A stretch of DNA of 64,000 nucleotides, from positions 248,001-312,000 of the forward strand of contig OY723306.1 of assembly GCA_963210315.1 (NCBI GenBank). Direction: 5' to 3'. The notes below the pieces were generated by a model. The model was not told the DNA's origin, ran no database searches, and saw only the letters and a program-made list of their open reading frames with translations. The DNA is from Rhynchopus euleeides (Eukaryota; Euglenozoa; Diplonemea; Diplonemida; Diplonemidae). The position numbers and the translations under genes are program-made. Below are positions 1 through 10,100 of this stretch, piece after piece. Positions within the stretch are counted from its first letter, which is position 1. Each line of letters starts with the position of its first letter.

Positions 1-2021
1 TCAGTGCTTGCCAGGTGACAAACCCGCTGTCGTGCGCATCCCACCTGTGAAGAGGGGAAGGAATGACAGTGCACCGACATGGCATACCGCTTGTGCATCG
101 CCACTGCAAGAGGCTTTGCGAAGTCGCCGATGGCTGGGTCGGCAGCCATCCTGTCGAGCTCACCCTGGCACTTCACAATCAACCCGTACACCTCATGACC
201 CTTGCCGTGCTGGGTGTTGATGATTGCATCGACCAACGCGCGAAACTTCTTCGTCACGGTCAGCATCCTGCGGAAGTCATCGCGGAGGGCCACGAGGTTG
301 TCGCGCAGCAGACAGGCGAGCTTCCGCATCGACACCGGCACATCTGCGCGCTTCAGCTCCTGGCCAACCCAGATGTATAACACCTGGAACCGGTCAAAGA
401 GATGCTCGTAGATCTCCAGGCGCGCCACAAACCGTGTTTGCGAGGGGAGAGGGCACCTCTTGACCGGCACAGCCGTAGGATTGTCAGCAGCAGCCTTCTG
501 AGCCTCTTCCACGACCGTGAGAAGGTCGCTCAGCTGTGATGCCGCGGCAATTGCAACAGAGAACGCCGGGAGAACGTCGTGGAAGTGGGGGCGGAGCTGG
601 CCCACGCGGAAGCTGCCCTCCTCAGCGCTGACGCAGCTGCGGATGGAGCTGCGCACCGAAGCCTCCAGCTCCTGCACCCCGTTGGCGGACATACGGGCGC
701 AGTCATGCTGGGCTGCAACCCAACGGGCGTGGCGCTTTGCATTGAGCGACCCCTTCAGGAGGTTATCCATGTATTTGGCGACCAGGAACGGAGGCCAGGC
801 TGCGTCGTTGAGAGATCCCTCCCACTCGGAACCTGCATTCATGCAGATATGGGCAGCACACGGCAGGAAGATAATCTTGCGGTGTGATGCCGTCTGGAGG
901 GCTGCAGGGCCGTCGGCTCCGCCGCGGTCCGACCGCACGCACAGAGGGTTGCCCAGACCGTAGTCCGCAATGACTTCCTCAACAGCGTCGCGAATCATCC
1001 GCGCATTTGTGTACCCCCGTGGAAAGAACACCGGGGGAAGGACGACGCTTGCATCTGCATTCTGGAGCAGCAGGATGCATGCCGGGTCATTCTGCACCAT
1101 CCCGCAATCATGCATCACCCAGTAGGGCTTGGACCCAAAAGTCTCGGTGATGTATGTCGTACCGATACCCATCAAGATATCCAGGGTGGTACGCAGGAGG
1201 CGGTTGCAATTCGGTGGTGTCGCAGGAAGCTTACACCCCGAAAGGCACTCGAGGGCTGTCTGCATCTGATGTGCAGGGATGCCGGCGTAGGCCATGGCAA
1301 GGCCAATGGCGTGCTCCGGCTCCGGGCCCAGTGCCTCTGTCACGGCACGCTTTTGCCTGCCAGCACGGTCACCGTTGCGCACTCTATCTTTATGCGCACC
1401 GGTGCGGAAGTGCTTCGACAGATCACTCCTCTGGACGCCGGGCTTCCAGACCTTCGAACAGGGGTCGCAGATGAACACCTTTTGGGCGTCCGGCCACGAC
1501 TTCTGCAAATCGGCAGCCCCCTTGAATTCAGTGCACTCGCTCAGGGTGACCGCTTTCAGATCGGGGAAGTCTGCCAGGTACTCTTTTTCGAACTTTAAGG
1601 CGACACAACCTTCCCCTGCATGTTCCTTGCCCACAGGCTCTCTCGGGTTGACAGCGGCAAGAAGTGCGGCGGACAGATCGGCCTGCTCCACCTTCTCGGG
1701 ACCCTTCGTCCTCCCGCGCTTCTTCGGCGACCCTCGTGGAGGCTGCGTCGTCGGATGATCGGCTTCGCGGCGGCGCTTCTTCACGGATGCAACAGCCATC
1801 AACTGCTCGGCGCGCTCACGGGTGCCCGTGAAGTTAGCGGGCAGCAGTCCCTCTTCGGCGGCGTGTTCGAGGAGGAGTGGCTTGTTTTTAAAACGCTTGA
1901 ACCTGTTTCGTTCAGCGGTTGCAAGCGCTTTGAAGGCAGGAGTGTCTTCAATATTCGACTCCTCGGAAGACGCCTCTTCCTCGACCGCATCGGGGTCGAT
2001 TGCCAACTCTTCCGGTGGCAT
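1..2021 (-). CDS. hAT-like transposase (3' end beyond window)
   Basis: An open frame of at least 673 codons runs from an ATG at 2021 to the window edge without a stop, so the C-terminus is missing. The N-terminus is acidic. Basic nuclear-localisation-like clusters (KKRRR near residue 81, KKRGR near 100) precede a C2HH zinc finger (Cys185, Cys188, His204, His210) suited to DNA binding. Further in, near residues 362-392, a block reading SDRGGADGPAA and then LPCAAHICMN resembles the hAT pattern in which a catalytic Asp is followed by a Cys-x2-His motif. An earlier Asp in MHDCGM (near 310) could be the first acidic residue. The catalytic Glu would lie off the window. A 24-bp tandem array begins about 80 bp upstream of the ATG, a place where transposase-binding repeats often sit. 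A domesticated gene or another RNase-H-fold transposase superfamily is possible. Confidence 0.7.
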   Translation of the reverse strand, partial: MPPEELAIDPDAVEEEASSEESNIEDTPAFKALATAERNRFKRFKNKPLLLEHAAEEGLLPANFTGTRERAEQLMAVASVKKRRREADHPTTQPPRGSPKKRGRTKGPEKVEQADLSAALLAAVNPREPVGKEHAGEGCVALKFEKEYLADFPDLKAVTLSECTEFKGAADLQKSWPDAQKVFICDPCSKVWKPGVQRSDLSKHFRTGAHKDRVRNGDRAGRQKRAVTEALGPEPEHAIGLAMAYAGIPAHQMQTALECLSGCKLPATPPNCNRLLRTTLDILMGIGTTYITETFGSKPYWVMHDCGMVQNDPACILLLQNADASVVLPPVFFPRGYTNARMIRDAVEEVIADYGLGNPLCVRSDRGGADGPAALQTASHRKIIFLPCAAHICMNAGSEWEGSLNDAAWPPFLVAKYMDNLLKGSLNAKRHARWVAAQHDCARMSANGVQELEASVRSSIRSCVSAEEGSFRVGQLRPHFHDVLPAFSVAIAAASQLSDLLTVVEEAQKAAADNPTAVPVKRCPLPSQTRFVARLEIYEHLFDRFQVLYIWVGQELKRADVPVSMRKLACLLRDNLVALRDDFRRMLTVTKKFRALVDAIINTQHGKGHEVYGLIVKCQGELDRMAADPAIGDFAKPLAVAMHKRYAMSVHCHSFPSSQVGCARQRVCHLAST

Positions 2022-2101
2022 GGTGTGTGCGTGTGTGTGTGGGACGACACTGCGAGATGGTGGTGATGTGTGAACAACGGGTGAGGGGACGAGAAACTGA
2101 C

Positions 2102-2408
2102 TCAGGACGATGACCAGATTGTACCAGGACGATGGACATTTTGTAACCCAGGACGATGGACATTTTGTAAATCAGGACGATGGACATTGTGTAAATCAGG
2201 ACGATGGACATTTTGTAACCCAGGACGATGGACATTTTGTAACCCAGGACGATGGACATTTTGTAAATCAGGACGATGGACATTTTGTAAATCAGGACGA
2301 TGGACATTTTGTAAATCAGGACGATGGACATTGTGTAAATCAGGACGATGGACATTTTGTAACCCAGGACGATGGACATTGTGTATAAATCAGGACGATG
2401 GACATTCC
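2102..2408. repeat. 24-bp tandem minisatellite, about 12 copies
   Basis: The unit is CAGGACGATGGACATTTTGTAAAT with variants ending in AACC or carrying TGTG. At least eleven units are nearly perfect and the first and last are degenerate. It lies directly upstream of the minus-strand transposase and could be a subterminal or promoter array of that element. The repeat is open in several frames and creates artificial ORFs. Confidence 0.9.
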
Positions 2409-2438
2409 AATGGGGACAAAAATATTTTTGTCCCCATT
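2409..2438. repeat. Perfect 30-bp palindrome
   Basis: AATGGGGACAAAAAT is followed immediately by its reverse complement. It closes the 24-bp minisatellite and could form a cruciform or mark a transposon end. Confidence 0.85.
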
Positions 2439-2675
2439 GCTCGCCCAGAACCACCCACCGTGAAAAATGGCAAAAATCGAGTATTTTGCCATTTTCGCAT
2501 TTTTTGACCATGTCCCAGGAGCGGTAAAAATGAAAAATTCGATGACGCGTTTTAGGCCTCAAAACGGGCTCAAAACTCAAAAATTCGATCAAAATCGGGC
2601 CCAGATGTCCAAAATAGGACCCCTCCCAAAAAAAAATTTGAAAGGGTCCCCCTACATATTCTGGGTATTACCCAT

Positions 2676-2900
2676 AAGACTTATAAGATTTTTCCGGAAA
2701 TCTTATAAGTCTTATAAGATTTCCCGGAAATCTTATAAGACTTATAAGATTTCCGGAAAAATCTTATAAGTCTTATAAGATTTCCGGGAAATCTTATAAG
2801 ACTTATAAGATTTCTGGCAAGAATCTGACGGAATCTTACCGGCTTCTTATAAGATTTCCCAAAAATCTTATAAGATCTTGTAAGATTTGACGGCTTATCG
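2676..2900. repeat. Palindromic TCTTATAAGA satellite
   Basis: About 225 bp of units built from CTTATAAGATTT and CCGGAAAT, each palindromic about TTATAA and TTCCGGAA, decaying toward the right. It is very AT-rich compared with its surroundings. No coding potential was seen. Confidence 0.8.
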
Positions 2901-5900
2901 TAAGAATTCTTGTCTTACAATCGTAAGTGTTCGTGGCCAATAAGCGTAAGAATCCATAAGAATCCATCAAAATTCTTAAGCGGCTTGTCAAACCATGGTT
3001 TTGCAACTTTATGAAAAATATGTTTGGGGGCCCATGCCTAGGGGGGGGGGTATCTGCCCTTTAAAAAGCGTGAGAAACACCACATTTTTGAACATCGACT
3101 TCTTTTGACGTACCGGCCGTCAAAACCCCCACCAACCACCCCAGAACACCGATATTACCCCCTATCCGACACACCAGACCCCCTCATGGCACCTCCAGAG
3201 GCTTTTTTGCGACGTCAAAATTTTCTGCCTAGGTTTGGTACCTGGGCCATCCCTGTGGGAGAGGTGTTCATATTTTTGCGAACAGTGGACATCTATTTTC
3301 AGGGTTTTTGGTGTCTGGCAATGCCGAGGGGTGTGGGGGGGTGCATTCTGGATCGAGGGCAGGGTCCACCAGACCCGTTCTCTTCCGAGAAACGATATTT
3401 TTGACCCCCAAACTTGCAGCCCATCTCCTGTGGGCCTGTTTGTACGTCAATTAGCCTTTATTCTAAGCAAAACGACGCTCACATGCGTCATCCCACTTAG
3501 TCCGAGAGTCCGCTGACGAGACACACATCTCTGCCCTCTTCTAGTTCAGACTCAGTCAGCACCAACCTAGCACCCTCTCTTTCTCTGTGGCTCTTTCTGT
3601 TAATGTCACAACTGCACCAGTTGCCTAGGCCAGGCTCCATTCGAGGCAGGAAGCACATCTCTGATTATTGGTGTCGCCGTCCACAGCGTCTCTGAGTCCA
3701 TGTCTTTGCAACATCTGATTGCTTGCGGGAGTATTGTCAGGACAGGCATGCAACCAGGACATGTGGGATACCCAGCGGGATATATGAAAATGGGATATCC
3801 CTGCCGTCCGCCATATGCCCCCCGGGAGACAGGGCCATCTCTGCGGGATATGGGGGTCAGAATCCGCAGGATATCATCACCAGGTCACGCGGGATACCCC
3901 CGCATGTGCATGGGATATCAAATGGGACATGGTTTGACCGAACAGCCAACCATATTCCGTACAATACGTTGTATCAGTGTGGGTGGCTATGCCTGGTACC
4001 TAGGCCAGGTACCAAACCTAGGCAGGAAAATGAGCATGGCAGATGAGTGGCCCCCAGAGGGCACTGGGGGTCACCAAAGTGCCCTGTAGGTGTTTCTGGG
4101 GTGTTTTGGACCACTTTGTATGGTTGGATGTCGACTTAGGTGCCGTTTTCGCATATGTCAAAAATTCGGGTTTCTCACGCACATATACCCCCCCCTACCC
4201 CCCCCCCCCTAGCCTACTACTTGCCGCCCACCATGACCCATCTGACACCACTCGGAGGGCCCCCCCATCACCATCTACCCCCTCTGGGGGCCTCCCAGGT
4301 GCATGCCACATGGTTTGGGGGCCATTTGCAGGGTCTTGCTGGAGCCCAGGTCATCTTGACAGCGGAAAAAATAGGTGCCCGGTGGTGTCAGGGGTTTGTC
4401 AGGGGTATGAAAAAACAGTAAAAAACCACCATCTGGGGTGCCTGGGGGGCTGAAAAGGTGTCGTGTGGTGCCTGGATGGGCCCCCTGGACACCCCGTGGG
4501 TACTGGTACCCACCACATGGCCATTCTACGGTGTTTTTTGCCCATTTTTTTGCGTTTTTTTGCAAAACACCCCATTTCCCCCATTTGGCCAAAAGGCCCA
4601 AAAACACCCATTTTTTCGCATTTTTACACCATCTGGGGGTGTGTAGACCCTCAAAACTGGTTACCAGACCCCCACAGACCATTTTTGGACCGGTGTGGGG
4701 TGGTTTTGGGGGTCTGGGGTCACTTTTTGGGGTAGCTTTTTGAAATATTACACGAAAAAGGGGGTTTTGGGCCCCCCTACCCCCCCCCCCTCTCTCTCTC
4801 TCCGCCAACCTCAAGACAAAACGATCTGAGAACTGAAGGCAGAGCGACAAAGCGCGGAAGAGGTGTAGTGGGTTGGAGGAGACTCACCACCTTCTGAGAC
4901 AGCCCTGCGGCTGGGCACGCACAGCTGCCCTGTGGTGGTGGGCTCGAAGGCTGAAGGGAAAGCAAAGGAGCCACAGGTGAGACGTCTTCCAATTACACTG
5001 CGGGTATGCAAGAAGAACCAACAAGACGGGGGGGGGGGGAAAGTCAAAACTTTCAGAGCTCGACGAGGAATAAATCGCGCCCAAGCGACAGCCCCTGTCG
5101 CCACATGGAACCTTTGACACGCTGGCAGATTGTTGGCTTTGCGTGGTCAGCCTCGCAGGCCCCTTGACGAGAGAACAGGTGCAAATAGCTCTGGGTACGG
5201 AGGTCCGAGGGTGATAGGTGTGGCGAATAACGGCAACACAACAGCAAACTCATGGAAATGAGTGAGGTCAATAGGTTCTCCACCTGATTTGGCCCAAAAC
5301 GGGTTCCGCCGAACGCCGCCACACCACCGCCCAACACCGCCCAACTCCGCCAAACTCGGGTCAAAATTAGCTTCAAAGTGGCGGACACTACCCGTTTTGC
5401 CTTTGCAGACGGGGGGGGGAGGTGTTGTACTGAGGGATTTTCGCTCAGAAATGCTGAAAAATGAGCCGCCTCACAATATTGGTGACCCTCCACCATCTTC
5501 CCAGCACAACTGGAGAGCCACCCACTATGCTGCAGTTTGCCGAAGCTAGTACCTGGCGCAATAACCCAGCGCGTTCACTCCATCGACCTGTACAAGAAGC
5601 AGCCCAGCCAGTGGCACAAGCCCAGGCCGAAGGGGGATGACGTTCTCTCGGGGTACCCGAGGGAACAGAGAGGTAACAGAGCGGGATATCCGTGGGATGT
5701 CCCTCTCTGTTACTCTCGTGTCTTCTGCAGGGTTCCACCTTGGTGTAGGATATCCAACGCGAGAAGCAACATCCCGTGGAGGTTATCCCATAGGATATCC
5801 TACCCAAGTTCTGGGAATCGAACCACCACCTACGGTTTTCACGCCCACGCAGGCTCCATGACAGCACATGGCGGACAGCCCAGAATCGAGCGCGGTGGCT

Positions 5901-7168
5901 CCAGCACATCTCCCGACGGCGTTCCCCCGAGGGGAGCCTCGCCCGGGTGTACTTTGCACAGAGGAGGGGCGACCCGTCTGGGATGTCGACTGCCGCAGTC
6001 ACGGTGTCGACGACACGCAGCACCTGAGCGGGTTTTGAACCCGGGACCGTCAATTATCAGGCAGGACCTCAGGCCTTGGGGGGGGCGCCGACCCGGGCTT
6101 CCCCTCCCGGTGCCCTCGCCTCGAAGGGAGGACGTTTGGTGTGTCGGCATGAGGTGGTGCAGAGGCATCCCTCTGGAGTGCACCACGCAGCGACGTGGCT
6201 CCTGATGGACACGTGGTTGAGCAGCACTGGGGGTGAGGGGTGAGGTGATGCCCGGAGCTGACGGCAGGCAGTGCCTACTCAGGACATGCTGAAGGACATG
6301 TGAAGTCAGGTTGAAGGAGAGCGATGTTTATGCAGGCTTCCAACGCCATGCTCGTCATCCTCGCTGACAATGTGTGCTGGTGGGTGACTCAAGGGGTAGG
6401 GAGCTCCTTCCGCACCAGGTTTCCTTGGACCAGAAAGCTGCCCCCCCATAGGGATACTCCAATTTAAAGGGTCTCCCACCGCCCAACACCGCCCAACTCC
6501 ACCAAACTCCGCCCAACACCGCCAAACTCCGCCCAACTCCGCCAAACTCAGGGCAAAATCAGGTGGGTTCTGGTGCAAATCCATATCATTTCCATTTGCT
6601 TCACGCACTCGCTACACAGAGAAACATGAAGAGAGAACAAAAAAAATGGCACGTTGTTGTCTGTTCCACCACGTCTCCAGACTTTGTTGGCGGCAAAAAG
6701 TGTCACTTCAGCTCTGCCGATCTTCCTGTACTGCTTGATACTTCGTTTGATGCGCTGACGCTTCCACACACCTACAAGCCCACTTGTCTGATGAGGGGGT
6801 GGTGCATAGAGCACGCCAAAGCCGGCCAAACAAAAAATACAACTTACCGCGGCATTGCCACAGATGACTATTTTCTTACAAACCCCATCCCGATACTCTT
6901 TTGTCATCGAAAGGAGCCATGCTGTGCTACAGAAGACTTGGCTGCTTCCACTGAACTGAAGACAGGTGGCACGGTGGTAGAAAGCGAACCCTGGCAAGGG
7001 ACACTCTCCTTCCGCGCTGCATCGAAGGAATCGGACAAGCCCCCTGAGGCACATCGCAGACCAGCAAGACGACACCACTGCATGATGCCACCGGCCTGCA
7101 CCGCACTTCCCACAACCCACTGTGGCTGGTAGGCCAAGTGGACACCCTGCTCCCACCTCCTGCACTGG
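2901..7168. other. Gene-free region with minisatellites
   Basis: No convincing gene was found. Long ORFs here lack recognisable sequence and compete with equally long ORFs in other frames. GGGATATCC-type palindromic words recur at about 3760-3960 and again at 5640-5830. A minisatellite of CCGCCCAACACCGCCCAACT occurs at 5319-5360 and again at 6474-6552. CCTAGG-containing words cluster near 3225, 3625 and 4000. The last few hundred bases, up to 7168, are probably the 3' UTR of the giant minus-strand gene. Confidence 0.6.
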
Positions 7169-10100
7169 TCACGCCTGTGATTGCCAGTCCGAAACACAGC
7201 CCGACATCCTCCGCTCGCCCAGCCAGACAGGGGGCGGGTAGGATGACAGGGGGAACGACACCGACATCGAGGCGAGCCCGACACCCTGGACAACCTCTGA
7301 GGCTTTGGCCAGCACATGCCGCAGCCCCGCAGGGCTCCCGTGCGGGCTGGCAGAGAGCTCATGCGATGCGCAGAGGCTCTGCGCGCAGAGCAGGCAGTAA
7401 TCCTCATTGCAGGTGGCACAGCGCACCTCCGCAGATTGGCCTCTGCAGTTGGGGCAGGGCCGCGCTGCCAGCTCCTGCGCAGCTTGGTGGACGACCTTCT
7501 CCGCCGCCTTCACATCCCGCCCGCACAGCGCCAGGGCACAAGTCTCCCGGAACGCCACCTCCCACGTCGGGTTCTGAGGCCCCGACGACGTAAACCCCCA
7601 CGCCTCGGCACAGGCAGACAGGCCCTCCACATTCACGTCATACATCACCACCTTGCCTCCGAACAGCTCTGACTGCCCAGGGTTCGTCGCGGCGTTCCTT
7701 CCGAGGAAATTCTGCGTCAGCGCCCGCCCCACCCCACTAGCCTTGGGAGACAATTGGCGGCGTTTTGCCTGGGCCAGAGGAGACATTGAAGAGAGCCGTG
7801 ACAGAGGGCTCTTTGGGCTGGGGTGGTGCTGGCCTGCGGATGCCTTTGTGTTGGGGTCGGCATCCCATGGGGAGGGGGCAGGGCTGTAGGGTATGGCGTC
7901 AACGATGCGGAGATGGTCCTGCAGCGAAGCGTCGCAGTGGATGCCGTCGACATCGGGCAGGGCAGCGCAGAGGCAGAACATCCCAGACTCGGAGGCGAGG
8001 GTTGCCGCCTTTCCTGAAATGTCGACAGGGGGTCCGATGGTCAGGACGCTCTTCTGTGTGGTTGTTCCGGAGCGGCCGACCAGCACCCATCCTGTCGCCA
8101 TGCCGCAGGCGGCACGGCCTCCGCGCGTGCCGCACAGCCCCGACATCCCCTCCGTGTAGACGAAGCAGATGAACCGCATGCACTGCGTCAGCTGCTGCCC
8201 ACACCTCTTGCTGATGTTCCACCCGAGGAACAGTGTGGAACCGAGGGTGCTCTGCAGAGTCCCCTCCGTCTGTTCCACCCTCTCCACCAGCGTGAGGAAG
8301 GTGTGCCCCAACCCGTCCCTCGCAGTCGCGCTGTGGAGCGCAAAGCTGTAGTCGAGGTGCACAGTCAAACACGTCGCCATATGGCATTGGAAGACGGAAG
8401 ACTGTCTCCCCTGCAGTGGCTTCTCCACATCCCTCCGCAGCACACTCTGGGTCCGGTCGCGGGTTGGGGCCTGGGGGGCGGTGGTCCGCTTCAGCACCTC
8501 GTTGAGGACGTGCGTCTTCCGCCCGGCAAGCGCTTCTGGGAGGAGAAGCGATGTGGGCGACAGATTTGACACCCCCTTCAGGGGCACCTTCCCCAGGGGG
8601 AAGATTGACGCGGCGCCGAAGGCGGAGGTGAACCCCTCCGGTGTGATGGCGTTCATCACCTCCTCCGAGACGGCAACGGCGCCTCCGACGGAGATGCCTT
8701 CGAGGCGCGCAGCCTTGTTCACGGTGCTGCCGAAGAAGTCAACACGCCCTGTCACGGGGTTGATCTGCGAGTCGACCTCACCGCAGTGCACACCTATGCG
8801 CACCCTCACGCCCCTCCAGAGCAAGGCGCCCTGCGCGTCGGCCTCCTCCTTGCAGAGGGGGTGCTCGAGGAGCCCTGGGGGCCACTCAGCCTCCACCAGT
8901 CCCTTCTGCGTCTCGAGGGCAAACGCCACCGCCTCGAGCGGCTCCAGGAAGGCTATCATGAAGGCATCCCCGATTGTCTTCACCTCATACCCGGAGTGGG
9001 CTGCGCAGACACCCCGGATGATCCTGTTGTGCAGGGACAGGGAGTCGCGCATGCCAACCCCGATCTTCTCCCAAAGCTCGGTCGATGCCTGGATGTCGGT
9101 GAAGACTAGCGTTGCCTCCGCGGGGGGGCTGTTCTCGATAAGGCAGTCGTGGTTATCCAGAGGCACACCATCCTCAATGGTAGGGGCTGAGCCGTCGGAG
9201 GAACGCTGCGCGGCCTCCACCACGTCTGGTGGAAGGTAGGTCATATATGTGTCGAGGTTCTGTGACAGGCTGCGCATGGACTGGACGAAGGTGGAGGGCA
9301 CGTCTGCCGGGTTGATTGTGTTGATGCGTCTCTCAGCTCCGCGGAGGTCCAGCCGGATGAAGCAGTCGGAGATGGTGTGTAGCACCGACAGGGTGTTGAC
9401 CAGGCGCTCGTCCTCCAGGCCACCGATGAGGTACTCCTGCATCTTCATCCGTGCAATGGAGGAGTGGGAGAAGCTCCAGAAGAGCTGGCTCGCATCGCTC
9501 CCGGCGTTCACCAGGAGAACCGCCTCACCTCCGGGGTGATCAGCAAGCCAGGAGCGGACTGTGTAGATTTTGCCATCGATCACCACCCAGGGGTCATCGG
9601 AAGAAGGCCCGTGATCCTGCACTTCTACCCAGGGGACTTTCTCGGATGTGTCCTTCGCAACGGCGGTGACGATGCGGGCCGGGATGACCCTGAAGTAAGC
9701 CGTCAGGATCTGCCCGAGGAAACAGGCCCCAACCCACGCCACGCAGAGGGCGACAAACACCTTCCGCAGGGTGTCACCCTCGCCTTCATCGGAGAGGCGG
9801 TCCAGCTTGAGAATCCCGCTGTAGCACTGCACCGCGCCAAGGGCCATTGTTGCAACCCCGAGCAGGGGATGCACCACCCTGAAGACGGCACGCCCTGGGC
9901 TGGTCCGCTTATAGGCACAGAGAGGTGCGTAGAACCCGATGAGCGGAGTGAAGAGGGTCAGGCCGTAGGCAACGTAGCCCAGGGTGTTGTGTGAAAGGGG
10001 GTCGTACTCCACACCGGCAGAGGCGAAGTTTTGCATCGCGATGCAGAAGGCGATGGTGGAGAGGATGACAGCCAGGGCCATGCAGGCGACGTGTAAGGTT

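Noticed and set aside
2102..2408. CRISPR-like array
   Set aside because: 24-bp units are contiguous without spacers, and the genome is eukaryotic. The 67-bp repeats near HSP10 also have unequal, related spacers.
1948..2592. Repetitive minus-strand ORF with MSIVLIYK units
   Set aside because: Translation of the 24-bp minisatellite, not a gene.
6563..7132. 189-codon plus-strand ORF
   Set aside because: No recognisable domain, opposite to all host genes and in the probable 3' UTR of the giant gene.
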